Assembly: GCA_944323485.1 (NCBI GenBank)
Contig: CALUSR010000006.1
Span: 1-64,000 of the forward strand
Origin: Candidatus Gastranaerophilales bacterium
Lineage (GTDB): Bacteria; Cyanobacteriota; Vampirovibrionia; Gastranaerophilales; CAJFVJ01
DNA: 64,000 nt
Direction: 5' to 3'
The notes under the pieces are model-generated. The model saw nothing but the letters and a program-made list of their open reading frames with translations, ran no database searches and was not told the DNA's origin. Shown here piece after piece: positions 43,595 to 52,876 of the stretch (positions are counted from its first letter, which is position 1; every line of letters begins with the position of its first letter). Position numbers and translations under genes: made by a program.

Positions 43595-45109
43595 CTATCC
43601 TCTTTTCTTGAGATAATAACCTTTCTTCTCCAAATATTTTTTGAATGCCTCGCTATCAGCAATATAACCTTTTGTTGAATTACACACGGAAATAATTCCC
43701 ATATCATACAATGCCTTTATCTGAAGATTATTATAAGCAACAATTGCATTAATAAGGTTTATCTTAGCTTCAACTTCCGATGCCTGTGCCTGCAGTACAT
43801 CAATATAAATCCCTACACCAGACTCAAGACGCCCGAAAGCAATACGCAAACTCTCATCAGCAGCCACAACCTGACGTTTTGCAGCTTCAACGGTTTGTTT
43901 TGCCGTAGCTATAGAATAATATGTGTTTATCAGGTCTTCTTTTATTTGATTTTTGGTATGGTCAAGTTCAAGAACATTCCTATCTATCTCTGCCTGTGCT
44001 GCCTTCATCTGGGTATATTCATAAGTGCCAAGTCCTTTCCCGAGCGCCCATCTTGCATCTAAAGCAATGCTATGGTTAGGTCTCGACCCGAGTCTGACTG
44101 TCCCCACATAAGAATAAGCTCCGTCAATAGAAATAGTAGGAGCAAAAGAGGATAAAATTGTCTTTTTTTGGTTTTTCAAAGAAGAAATTTTCAACTCAAG
44201 AGACTTCAAATCAGAACGATTTGCAAAAGCAATCTCTTCCATTTTTTCAAGAGTCAAACCTGTGTCCAAAATAGTATTCTGAACAATATCATCCTCAACA
44301 GGGAAAACAGGACAATAAGAATCAGACCCCATAAAACTTGCTAAAGATACCTGTGCAAGACGAAATGAATTGTAAGCTTCAACCAATTTTTGCTTAGCTG
44401 ATTCAACCTCAGCTTCGGAACGAACAACATCAAATTTGTTCCCGACCCCTATCTCATAAGTATTTTTGTTCAACTCAAGCTGAGCCTGAGTTTGTATCAA
44501 ATTTCTTTCATAAACTTCTATGCTGAGTTTTTTTGCAAGCAAATCGTTATATTTTTCGACAACCGTAAGAATAGCTTTCTCCTGTGTCATTTTTTTATCC
44601 TGAGCAGAAGCCCTGTAGATATCTTTTTGTGCTTTTGCATTAAAAAATCTCTTTCCTCCGTCAAACACCACCCAACCGTATCCAAAGACATTCTGCATCG
44701 CTATTTCATGAATTCTTCTCGGTAATACATTACCGACCAAAAACTCACCTCGCAAATCTGCTATGTTATAGTTGTAATAAAAATTAGGCATAAACTCGCT
44801 TAGTTTGTTGTAATACAACCACTTCTGCTGCTCCTGAGTTTTTGAAACAATCTTAATATCATAGTTATTACTCAAAGTCATGATTATACAATCTTTCATA
44901 TCAACAGGGACTATGCCATCATCAAAATATCTTGTGATGTTATCCGTCACATCAATTTTCATCTTCAAAATCTGAGGCGAAAGTCTTTTTGTATGAGGAT
45001 TTGTTTTTGAAAAATCCCGTTCGGCAAAAAACACTGTTTCCTCAGCACAAGCAGATTTGTTCAACAACACGAATATCAACAAAATTAATAAAACAATCAA
45101 TCTCTTCAT
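43595..45109 (-). CDS. TolC-type outer membrane efflux protein
   Basis: This 504-residue protein has a signal peptide (1-22) and the two-fold repeated helical barrel layout of the OEP family. Landmarks are DCIIMTLSNNYDIKIVSKT, EVYERNLIQTQAQLELNKN, VGNKFDVVRSEAEVESAKQ and the second-half counterpart ESGVGIYIDVLQAQASEVEAK. It forms an outer membrane channel for efflux pumps or type I secretion. No inner-membrane partner is next to it. It is 105 bases upstream of the helicase gene on the same strand, possibly a separate unit. Confidence 0.9.
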   Translation of the reverse strand: MKRLIVLLILLIFVLLNKSACAEETVFFAERDFSKTNPHTKRLSPQILKMKIDVTDNITRYFDDGIVPVDMKDCIIMTLSNNYDIKIVSKTQEQQKWLYYNKLSEFMPNFYYNYNIADLRGEFLVGNVLPRRIHEIAMQNVFGYGWVVFDGGKRFFNAKAQKDIYRASAQDKKMTQEKAILTVVEKYNDLLAKKLSIEVYERNLIQTQAQLELNKNTYEIGVGNKFDVVRSEAEVESAKQKLVEAYNSFRLAQVSLASFMGSDSYCPVFPVEDDIVQNTILDTGLTLEKMEEIAFANRSDLKSLELKISSLKNQKKTILSSFAPTISIDGAYSYVGTVRLGSRPNHSIALDARWALGKGLGTYEYTQMKAAQAEIDRNVLELDHTKNQIKEDLINTYYSIATAKQTVEAAKRQVVAADESLRIAFGRLESGVGIYIDVLQAQASEVEAKINLINAIVAYNNLQIKALYDMGIISVCNSTKGYIADSEAFKKYLEKKGYYLKKRG

Positions 45110-45322
45110 GAAAGATATTCCCGGGAGTATAAAATATGAATTTAAATCAGAGTGTATATCCTAATTCATCTTTTTAAGTTAATAACTATAAACTCCTCAA
45201 ACAATAGCCATGAAGATAATAAAGTTGTATAACATCAAAGCACTACTCTAATATATTAAAATGATGAACAATATGTTATCATTCGATAAACTAAAACTAA
45301 TAACGTCCGGATGGAGAAAATC

Positions 45323-45454
45323 ATGAAACTGAATCTCAAACTGTTATCTGCAGGAATTGTCATATCGGTTCTTTTGAGTGTTTTTCTGAGCAGTCTTGGG
45401 CATAATGTTTTCTTTGGCGCACTGATTTTACCGTTTTTCTTACGGAGCAAATGA
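45323..45454 (+). CDS. 43-residue hydrophobic membrane peptide
   Basis: The ATG at 45323 has GGAG eight bases upstream and opens a 43-codon ORF. The product starts MKLNLKLLSAG, contains one long hydrophobic stretch (about 8-25), a GHN turn, a second hydrophobic stretch (29-40), and ends LRSK, so it probably makes a two-helix hairpin in the membrane. Its stop is three bases before the mannosidase ATG, and the mannosidase ribosome binding site lies inside its last codons, so the two are likely translationally coupled. I know no family match. The 45110-45322 spacer upstream holds the tolC divergent promoter region and nothing else I recognise. Confidence 0.6.
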   Translation: MKLNLKLLSAGIVISVLLSVFLSSLGHNVFFGALILPFFLRSK

Positions 45455-45457
45455 CCT

Positions 45458-47971
45458 ATGGATGTAATAGCTTACTCGCACACACACTGGGATAGAGAGT
45501 GGTATCACTCATTTGAAGAATTCAGACTTAGATTTATAGAAGTTTTTGAGGATATTATCGAAAAACTTCAAAACAATGAATTATCTCTGTTTTATCTTGA
45601 CGCTCAAACAATTCTCATCGACGATTATCTTGAAATATTCCCGTCAAAAAAAGATTTAATTGAAAAACTTATAAAAGACAAAAAAATCTACATTGGTCCA
45701 TGGTACGTGCTTAGCGACGAACTTCTTCCATCCGGAGAAAGCCTCATAAGAAGTTTGCTCATAGGAATAAGACAGGCTAAAACACTCGGTTGCCAGGTTT
45801 TTGCAGGTTATCTGCCAGATTCTTTCGGACATAACTCCGCCATGCCGGCAATTTTCAACGGTTTTGGAATAAAAAACGCAATTTTCTGGAGAGGGGGAGG
45901 AGATAAGCAATCAGAATTTATATGGAAATCAAAAGACGGAACAGAAGTTCTTGCAACATATTTAATACAGGGTTATTTTCAAGATGCCTTCTCACTTGAG
46001 GTGACAGAAGAAAAAAGAGCAGAAATTCTCAAATTGACTCTCGATAAAATCAAAAAATATAACTCAACAAACACAATCCTGCTCCCTGTTGGCGCAGACC
46101 ACCTTAAAGCCGTTGATAATCTGAAAAATAAAATAGCAGAAATTAATAAAAGACTTGATGGATACCATATCAAAGAAGGTTCTGTTTTTGACTATCTTTC
46201 AACAATAAAACCAAAACACCTCGAAACTTATACCGGGGAGTTAAGAGATAATACAAGAAACTACATTCTTCCGGGAGTTTACAGCACAAGGACTTATATA
46301 AAACAACAACATGCAAAAGCGACACATACACTCATAAAATTATGCGAACCGCTGCAAACACTCTGTCATTTTTTTGATATTTCTCCATCGAGAAAAGCAC
46401 AGCTTGACTATGGATGGAAGCTGTTTTTGCAAAACAATCCGCACGATTCTATCTGCGGATGCAGCATAGACGAAGTACACAGAGAAATGATGACACGATA
46501 TGAAAAACTAAAAGAACTCAACCATGGACTCATTGCCAGAGTGAAAAAAGACCTCATCAAAAAATTTCCAAAAGCAAATTTGATAATCTGCAACCCCTCA
46601 GCTTATCAACACAGAGGAACAATTGAGTTCATATCAAACAAAAAGCTGCCGTCTTCAAAAAAATATTCTCTTCTCAAAACCCACAGGGCATTCCCTTTCA
46701 AAAAACTCCATGACCCGAAGGAAATTCCGATAACAGAAGACATGACAGAATTATACACTTATACGGGTATAGCGGATTTACAACCATTTGAAATAAAAGC
46801 TCTCTCTTATGACATGCTCAAAGAAAATTTTGAAGAAGTAAAAACAACCAAAAAATCTCTTGAGAATGAACATCTGAAAGTTGAAATAAAAAACAAAAAA
46901 ATCTCCATCCATGATAAAAGAACAAATCAAACTTTTGATATAAATCATAGTATAAAAGACTTCTCTGATTACGGTGATACTTACAACTACGCTCCGATAG
47001 AAAATGATATAGGAGTTGATGCAAAATTCTTATCATCAAAAATAATCAAAAACACCAAACATTTTGGAACAATAGAGCTAACCTACGAAATAGACATACC
47101 TGAATCGCTCACAAAAAAATTAACCCGTTCGAAAAGACTCATCAAACATCTCATCAAAACGCAGCTTACACTGAAAACAAACAGCAAATTTCTTGAATTT
47201 CTTACGGAATTTGAAAATAAATCAAAAGATCATATGCTGACAGTATCCTTTCATATGAAAGAAAATATAACATCAACAATCTCAGAAGACGCAGAAGGAT
47301 TACTGACAAGAGAGTTCGACCCGAACTTTGATATCAACGGAGAAATAAAAAACATCCCGCCGCGAATGGAGCTAAAAACAAATACAGCACCGATGCAAAG
47401 ATTTGTCTGTACTCAAAACCTCGGAATAATCACACAGGGACTTCAGGAATATTCTGTTGAAAAAAACAAATTGAATATCACTCTCCTTCGTTCAACCGCT
47501 ATGTTGTCAAATCCGAAAAATCCCGCAAGAAAAGTTCCTGCCGGTCCTCCTCTTGAAGTCGAAGAAGCACAATGCACAGGCAAAATATCAGCGAAATATG
47601 CCCTATATCCATACGAAAATGAAAATGAGCTGTTTGAACAAACAGACAAATTTTTCGGAAATATAATCAGCTTTGATACAGAAAAAGATGACCTCCAAAA
47701 AGAATATGAAGACTCACTTTGTCTTCTTGAACCGGACAACAAAAACATATACCTCCAGAGTCTGAAACAGTCTGAAGATAATGAGCAGGCAATAATCCTG
47801 AGATGTTTGAACTTATCCTCAAAAAAACAGCAGCTGAAAATAAAATCAAACATAAAAAAATTCGATACGGAAATAGCGAACCTCGAAGAAATTACAAAAG
47901 AGAAAAATATTTCATCAGTTGAGTTCAAACCTTATGAGCTCAAAACAGTCAAACTCATATCAAAAGAATAA
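45458..47971 (+). CDS. glycoside hydrolase family 38 alpha-mannosidase
   Basis: This 837-residue cytoplasmic enzyme has no signal peptide. The catalytic domain opens with AYSHTHWDREWY, whose His10 and Asp12 match the GH38 zinc ligands, and has the nucleophile Asp121 in GYLPDSFGHNSAMP. The helical middle domain carries NNPHDSICGCSIDEVHREM with the further zinc-site His. C-terminal beta domains follow. It removes alpha-mannose residues from glycans, as in MngB-type metabolism of mannosyl compounds; the absence of an export signal suggests an intracellular, imported or storage substrate. It is preceded by a small membrane peptide gene. Confidence 0.92.
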   Translation: MDVIAYSHTHWDREWYHSFEEFRLRFIEVFEDIIEKLQNNELSLFYLDAQTILIDDYLEIFPSKKDLIEKLIKDKKIYIGPWYVLSDELLPSGESLIRSLLIGIRQAKTLGCQVFAGYLPDSFGHNSAMPAIFNGFGIKNAIFWRGGGDKQSEFIWKSKDGTEVLATYLIQGYFQDAFSLEVTEEKRAEILKLTLDKIKKYNSTNTILLPVGADHLKAVDNLKNKIAEINKRLDGYHIKEGSVFDYLSTIKPKHLETYTGELRDNTRNYILPGVYSTRTYIKQQHAKATHTLIKLCEPLQTLCHFFDISPSRKAQLDYGWKLFLQNNPHDSICGCSIDEVHREMMTRYEKLKELNHGLIARVKKDLIKKFPKANLIICNPSAYQHRGTIEFISNKKLPSSKKYSLLKTHRAFPFKKLHDPKEIPITEDMTELYTYTGIADLQPFEIKALSYDMLKENFEEVKTTKKSLENEHLKVEIKNKKISIHDKRTNQTFDINHSIKDFSDYGDTYNYAPIENDIGVDAKFLSSKIIKNTKHFGTIELTYEIDIPESLTKKLTRSKRLIKHLIKTQLTLKTNSKFLEFLTEFENKSKDHMLTVSFHMKENITSTISEDAEGLLTREFDPNFDINGEIKNIPPRMELKTNTAPMQRFVCTQNLGIITQGLQEYSVEKNKLNITLLRSTAMLSNPKNPARKVPAGPPLEVEEAQCTGKISAKYALYPYENENELFEQTDKFFGNIISFDTEKDDLQKEYEDSLCLLEPDNKNIYLQSLKQSEDNEQAIILRCLNLSSKKQQLKIKSNIKKFDTEIANLEEITKEKNISSVEFKPYELKTVKLISKE

Positions 47972-47972
47972 A

Positions 47973-48004
47973 CAAAAACCTCTTTATAAAAAGAGGTTTT
48001 GTTG
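47973..48004 (+). terminator. Rho-independent terminator of the mannosidase gene
   Basis: AAAACCTCTT / AAGAGGTTTT (47975-47984, 47991-48000) with a short A/T loop sits just after the stop codon. Confidence 0.85.
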
Positions 48005-48283
48005 TTCTTAATTTATTGCACAGATAAAATACTCAGAATCCCCTGTTTATCCTCTACGCAATATTTTCTTAGAGAGTACACATATCCCCGTTTTTCCAAA
48101 TTTGACACTGCCAAAGTTAATTTTTTTAATAATCTAACCTAATTCCTCTTTAACTTTGCAATGACCTAAGCCATCACTCCTTTCTCTATCTCCCTTCAGG
48201 AGAACTTTATTATATTCTCCATGTTTTACGAATACAATAAATTAAAACAAAAATTTTAGAAAAATTTATAATTGAAAAAAAAG
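48005..48283. other. intergenic spacer with small hairpins, no gene seen
   Basis: This spacer lies between the convergent mannosidase and HD genes. It contains CTCCTTTC...CAGGAG (about 48177-48200) and CTAACCTAATTCC-type AT-rich stretches, but no ORF with a ribosome binding site, no tRNA and no clear terminator for the minus-strand operon. Confidence 0.4.
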
Positions 48284-48874
48284 TTAACAACCACTTGAAA
48301 AAACAAACAAAACCTGAACGTCAAATCCTTCTTCAAAGAGGTCTTTTTTTCTTAAAACAGGCTTCAGCGCTTCATAAGAATAATCCTCAGACGTAAAAAT
48401 CCTGAAGCAAACAACCCTGTTTCTATCATCAAAAGCTATATCCATCTCACATTCAGGGGCAAACGGGCACCCGTCAAAACCATCAGCAAGTTTAACAATC
48501 CCGCCCAATTTCTTTACAAGCTCCTTTTGTCTTTCCTCAAGAAGAATAAAGTTTTTGTGATTTTCCTTGGGCATACTTCCTCTGTGGTAGCGGGCAATGT
48601 TTGCAACAATTTTTTTCTGCTCCGAGTTCATTCCCTCAAGGTTCTCACCCATTATTACATCATAAGAATGCTTGTGATGCTCCTTTGATGAGACAGAATA
48701 TCCGACATCATGCAAACAAGCGCCTGTTTCAAGATATTCTATCTCTTTCTCAGAAAAATCATGCAATATGCCTTTGGTCAGCTCAAAAAATTTCAAAGAA
48801 TATTTTTCAACTCTTTTTGGATGCCCTTTTTTGCATCCGTATTTATCAAGAAAGTTTTTTATCCACTCCCTCAT
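48284..48874 (-). CDS. HD-domain phosphohydrolase
   Basis: This 196-residue protein has an HD metal-binding domain: HPKRVEKYSLKFFE, then ACLHDVGYSVSSKEHHKHS (His-Asp pair and following His residues), and ANIARYHRGSMPKE. The C-terminal beta part resembles the end of Ppx/GppA-type HD proteins. The substrate is unknown; nucleotides such as polyphosphate-related or (p)ppGpp are possible, but no HD-GYP motif for cyclic di-GMP is present. Its ATG overlaps the stop of the cheA-like gene by four bases (ATGA), so it is coupled to the chemosensory operon. Confidence 0.8.
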   Translation of the reverse strand: MREWIKNFLDKYGCKKGHPKRVEKYSLKFFELTKGILHDFSEKEIEYLETGACLHDVGYSVSSKEHHKHSYDVIMGENLEGMNSEQKKIVANIARYHRGSMPKENHKNFILLEERQKELVKKLGGIVKLADGFDGCPFAPECEMDIAFDDRNRVVCFRIFTSEDYSYEALKPVLRKKDLFEEGFDVQVLFVFSSGC

Positions 48875-51672
48875 TTTTTATCCTTCGAATAAACAGACAA
48901 CAGCTGCTCTATTGTTCTGAGCAATTCTTCCTGATTAAATCTGCTCTTTTTAATAAACTTATTTGCACCCATCTGAATCAGTGTTCTTTCATCAAAAGCA
49001 ACATCTGAAGCTGATACGATTATTATCGGAATAGGTTTTTGATAATCTTCACGCAGCTTTTTTGTCAGCTCAAGACCGTTCAAACCTGGCATATCAATAT
49101 CTGATATCAGCAAATCATACTCGTTTGTCCCAAGCACTTTGTTGAAAGCTTCCAATCCGTCTTTTGCAATATCAACATCATAACCGGCGTTCTTCAGAAT
49201 ATTCTTCTGCAATATGCCAGTTGTAGCTGAATCTTCCGCTATTAAAATCCTGTATTTTTTATTTTTCTCTTTTTTAGACTCCGGCTGGAACGTTGACTTT
49301 AAATAACTACCGTCGAACGCCGAGCGGATAAGTTCTGACCCGTTCAAAATCAAACACAGCTCACCGGAACCGAGAGTTGTTATCCCTGATACATTCGGCA
49401 CTCTCACTAAAGGGGCCGGCAGGCTTTTATGCAAAATTTCCTGTTCACCGAGCAGTTTCTCAACAATAAATCCGGCTTCATTCTCTTTATCCTGCACAAC
49501 AAGGACTATAACATTTGTTGATTTATCCTCTTTGTTTGTTTCAATATTTAATACTTCATCAAGATTAAATACAGGAATTGTATGGTTCTTGTGGATAACA
49601 TGTTTGTAGTTCTCTTTTGTGAAAATTTCGTTTTTCTTTACCCAAAAAGCTGTCTTGATATAAGATGCCGGCATGGCAAAAAATCTTGAACCGGTTTCTA
49701 TCAGGAAAGACTTCAAAGTTGCCATGGTAACAGGCAGCTGAATTTGTACAGTACAACGTTTATCAAGAACAGATGTGATATTTACCTTCCCGTTGAGCTG
49801 GCTTATTTTGGTGTGAACAATATCAAGTCCGACCCCTCTTCCTGAAATTTCAGTAACCTCTTTTTCTGTCGTGAAACCGGGCCAAAAAATGATGTTCATA
49901 ATCTGTTGAGGAGTCATAGCATCAAGCTCATCAGGTGATAATATTTTTTTCTCGAGGACTTTTTCTTTTATTTTCTCGATGTCTATCCCACGCCCGTCAT
50001 CGGTAATTTCAATCAATATGTTGTTATCAACATGTCTTGCTGTCAGGTAAATTTTACCGACAGGATCTTTTCCTTTTGCAATACGTTCCTCTCGAGATTC
50101 AATTCCATGGTCAGCAGCATTTCTTATGATGTGAATCAAAGGAGATTTTATCTCTTCGATTATTTTTTTATCTGCGCTAGTTTCGCTACCTGAGACAATC
50201 AGTTCGATTTCCTTATTTCTGGCTCTTGCAATATCTCTGACCATTCTCGGCAACATATGAAAAATAGTCGCAAGCGGAAGCACACGAATGCTTTTGATGA
50301 GATTTTCCAAATCGTTTATTACAAGGCTCAATCTCGTATCATCTTCCTGAATAGTTCGATAGAGCGATTGTATTTTTCCCATTATATCAACGATTTTATC
50401 AGTATTTTCTTCTATAAAGTTGTACATGCTTCTGCTGTACAATTTCACATCCATATTTGACGTATCTGCTTCGCTGACAATTTTTCGATCAAAATATCTC
50501 AAATATCTCTTATTTTTATTCCATGTTTTATACCAGTCTTCAACAGATGTAAGAATTTCTTCAACCTGATTTACATGTTCCTTTGTTTTAATTTTGGCAA
50601 CAATCAGCTCTCCTGACTGATTTACAAGATGGTCCAGTTTTCTTGTATCAACACGAAGTGTTTTGATAGCCCATGTTTCAGATGGTATCAACATTTCTTC
50701 TATTTTTTGCTGAGGAGAAGCGCTCTCAACCTTTTGTTCCTGCGCCGGTTGTGGCGGTAAAGATTTTTGAGATGACTTAGGAGTTGTTTTTATATTCATA
50801 ACCTCAGGAAGAGAAACAGGCATATCCTGGGCATAAATCTCAATCATTTCATATAAAATTTGAAGACGCTTGCTGTATAATGTTATGGAATCATGGTCAA
50901 TATCTTCACCTGAGACATAAGAACACACAAGCTCTACAGCCGAATATATATTTTCATAAAAATCTTTATCAATAGTATATTTATGGTGTCTCGCACATTC
51001 TATTACTTTTTTTATATTCACCAAAACATCTTTTATATGATTGCTCTCAATCGAATTGGTTGCTTTGTTCAAAACAGGAAGAAAATCAGAGCAAAAATCA
51101 TAAACATCTTTCCCCTTCATTTCAACAATCTTAGCATCAAGCTCTTTGAAAACCTCTCCGATATTTCCTGAGGGTTCCCGGTTTTCCTCTTCTTTTGAAT
51201 ATTCGTTATTATCAGCTGATTCACCAAAGAACGTAGGTTCTTCCTTATGGAAAGATTCTGTAATGACAACTCCCTGAGTCAAGAGGGCATCAAACTTTTT
51301 CATAACCTCATCAACTTCAGGATTGTGTTTGGTACCTTTGGTTTCAACTGACTTATCGACAATAGACTTTATACAATCAGTATTTTCGCACAGCAAATCA
51401 ATTATAGACGGTGTTATATCAAAAATTTTTGTTTTAATCTGGCTCATAACACTCTCGAGTTGATGAGCAAGGTTCTGTATATCATCAAAGCCGAGCATTC
51501 TTGCAGAACCTTTCAGACTGTGGGCTTCTCTGAAAATATTGTCAATAAGGAAATTATCCATAGGATTTTTTTCAAGATCAACAAGAGATTGATTTATCTT
51601 ATCAAGATGCTCTTCTGTTTCACTTTTGAATATTTCAGCAATTTCTTTATATTCGTCATCCAAAAAATCCAT
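48871..51672 (-). CDS. CheA-type hybrid histidine kinase (Hpt-dimerisation-HATPase-CheW-receiver)
   Basis: This is a 933-residue cytoplasmic kinase. The Hpt domain (about 5-110) has the phosphorylated His51 in REAHSLKGSARML. The dimerisation helices contain TRKLDHLVNQSGELIVAK. The kinase core has IIRNAADHGIESREER, TDDGRGIDIEK and EISGRGVGLDIVHT. The CheW-like P5 (about 665-795) is followed by a receiver (803-933) with Asp858 in LLISDIDMPG and Lys at KFIKK. A P2 CheY-binding domain is not obvious. The fused receiver may act as a phosphate sink or as output. It lies between the receptor gene (42-base gap upstream) and the HD gene. Confidence 0.95.
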   Translation of the reverse strand: MDFLDDEYKEIAEIFKSETEEHLDKINQSLVDLEKNPMDNFLIDNIFREAHSLKGSARMLGFDDIQNLAHQLESVMSQIKTKIFDITPSIIDLLCENTDCIKSIVDKSVETKGTKHNPEVDEVMKKFDALLTQGVVITESFHKEEPTFFGESADNNEYSKEEENREPSGNIGEVFKELDAKIVEMKGKDVYDFCSDFLPVLNKATNSIESNHIKDVLVNIKKVIECARHHKYTIDKDFYENIYSAVELVCSYVSGEDIDHDSITLYSKRLQILYEMIEIYAQDMPVSLPEVMNIKTTPKSSQKSLPPQPAQEQKVESASPQQKIEEMLIPSETWAIKTLRVDTRKLDHLVNQSGELIVAKIKTKEHVNQVEEILTSVEDWYKTWNKNKRYLRYFDRKIVSEADTSNMDVKLYSRSMYNFIEENTDKIVDIMGKIQSLYRTIQEDDTRLSLVINDLENLIKSIRVLPLATIFHMLPRMVRDIARARNKEIELIVSGSETSADKKIIEEIKSPLIHIIRNAADHGIESREERIAKGKDPVGKIYLTARHVDNNILIEITDDGRGIDIEKIKEKVLEKKILSPDELDAMTPQQIMNIIFWPGFTTEKEVTEISGRGVGLDIVHTKISQLNGKVNITSVLDKRCTVQIQLPVTMATLKSFLIETGSRFFAMPASYIKTAFWVKKNEIFTKENYKHVIHKNHTIPVFNLDEVLNIETNKEDKSTNVIVLVVQDKENEAGFIVEKLLGEQEILHKSLPAPLVRVPNVSGITTLGSGELCLILNGSELIRSAFDGSYLKSTFQPESKKEKNKKYRILIAEDSATTGILQKNILKNAGYDVDIAKDGLEAFNKVLGTNEYDLLISDIDMPGLNGLELTKKLREDYQKPIPIIIVSASDVAFDERTLIQMGANKFIKKSRFNQEELLRTIEQLLSVYSKDKK

Positions 51673-51714
51673 AGAAATAGATTAATCCTTGTTTAAAATA
51701 TCAAAAAATATCTT

Positions 51715-52737
51715 TTATCCGACAATTTTATTTGTTATGTCTGTTGAACGATTTTTGTATTCAGACAACACTTCAAGCTTTTGAGATAATTCTTTTGATG
51801 AAATGCTCAACCCGGAGTTTACGGATTTGATAAGTCTTGAAACCTCATCAACGCTGTTTGACTGATCCCTTGTTTCAACAACAATCTCCTGAACGGCATC
51901 AACAGTTGTATTAATAATATTTTTGAACTCATCTATGCTGCCTGCGATATTGTGAGCAATTTCAACACCCATCTCAATTTCTTTTGAACCTTCTTCGGTA
52001 GCCATAACAGTCGAATTTGTTGCCTGCTGGATGTCATAAATCAAAGAAATAATCTTTGATGTTGCCTGTTTGCTTTCATCGGCAAGTTTTCTGATTTCAC
52101 TTGCCACAACGGCAAATCCCTTACCGTGTTCGCCGGCTCTTGCTGCTTCAACAGCAGCATTCAAGGCAAGCATATTTGTCTGTTCCGCAATATCTTCAAC
52201 TATGCCTATAGTTGACCCTATTTGCTGTGTATGTTCGCTCAACTCCAATATAAGCTCTGCAATAATCTGTATTTTTTGTTTGAGAGTAAGCATTTTTTTA
52301 ATATTTGTCTGAACTGTTTCATGTTCTTTATTCGAAACATTCATAAACTGCTTGGACTTATCAGATATAAGTTTTGCGCTATCCTGTGCTTTGGCAACGG
52401 TTTTTGAAAGTTTTTCCACAGAAGAAATCGCCTCTGATAGAACCTCGAGATAATTTCTCATCAATTCATTTTGTTTTTGTATCTCTTCTGTTACTTCTTT
52501 TGAAAATTCATCACTGTTGTTTATTGTATTATCCACATATTGATTAAGTTCTTTGACTACGGCATTCTTAAATGTTGCAATATAAATAATCATTATCACA
52601 AAAGACACAATAAATATTGCAGAAATATTGCTGTCTATTTTGACAAAAAACATGCCGACTATATTGATAACAAGAAAAACCTGCAATAAAAATATCATAA
52701 TAGATATCTTTTTTTCCAGAGCTAATTTTTCAAACAT
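51715..52737 (-). CDS. methyl-accepting chemotaxis-like receptor without sensor domain
   Basis: This 340-residue protein has two transmembrane helices (about 11-31 and 38-57) with almost no loop between them and no HAMP domain, then a cytoplasmic coiled-coil signalling domain. The hairpin tip, which binds CheA and CheW, is intact: EDIAEQTNMLALNAAVEAAR followed by AGEHGKGFAVVASEIRKLAD. With no periplasmic domain it would sense a membrane or cytoplasmic signal or take input from another protein. It is the first gene of the operon receptor-CheA-HD and is divergent from the GGDEF gene. Confidence 0.93.
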   Translation of the reverse strand: MFEKLALEKKISIMIFLLQVFLVINIVGMFFVKIDSNISAIFIVSFVIMIIYIATFKNAVVKELNQYVDNTINNSDEFSKEVTEEIQKQNELMRNYLEVLSEAISSVEKLSKTVAKAQDSAKLISDKSKQFMNVSNKEHETVQTNIKKMLTLKQKIQIIAELILELSEHTQQIGSTIGIVEDIAEQTNMLALNAAVEAARAGEHGKGFAVVASEIRKLADESKQATSKIISLIYDIQQATNSTVMATEEGSKEIEMGVEIAHNIAGSIDEFKNIINTTVDAVQEIVVETRDQSNSVDEVSRLIKSVNSGLSISSKELSQKLEVLSEYKNRSTDITNKIVG

Positions 52738-52876
52738 GTGAATCCCCTCTTATATAAAATTTAAAATCATTCATTCAAATTGTTTATTTTATATCCCTGA
52801 CAATGATATAATTAATACTTAAGTGATAAACTTATTTTATACTAAATTTATACTAGAGTAAACCAGTTGAAGCTTT

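Noticed and set aside
48284-48874. HD-GYP cyclic di-GMP phosphodiesterase
   Set aside because: An HD motif is present but no GYP or the surrounding HD-GYP consensus, so that specific activity is not supported.
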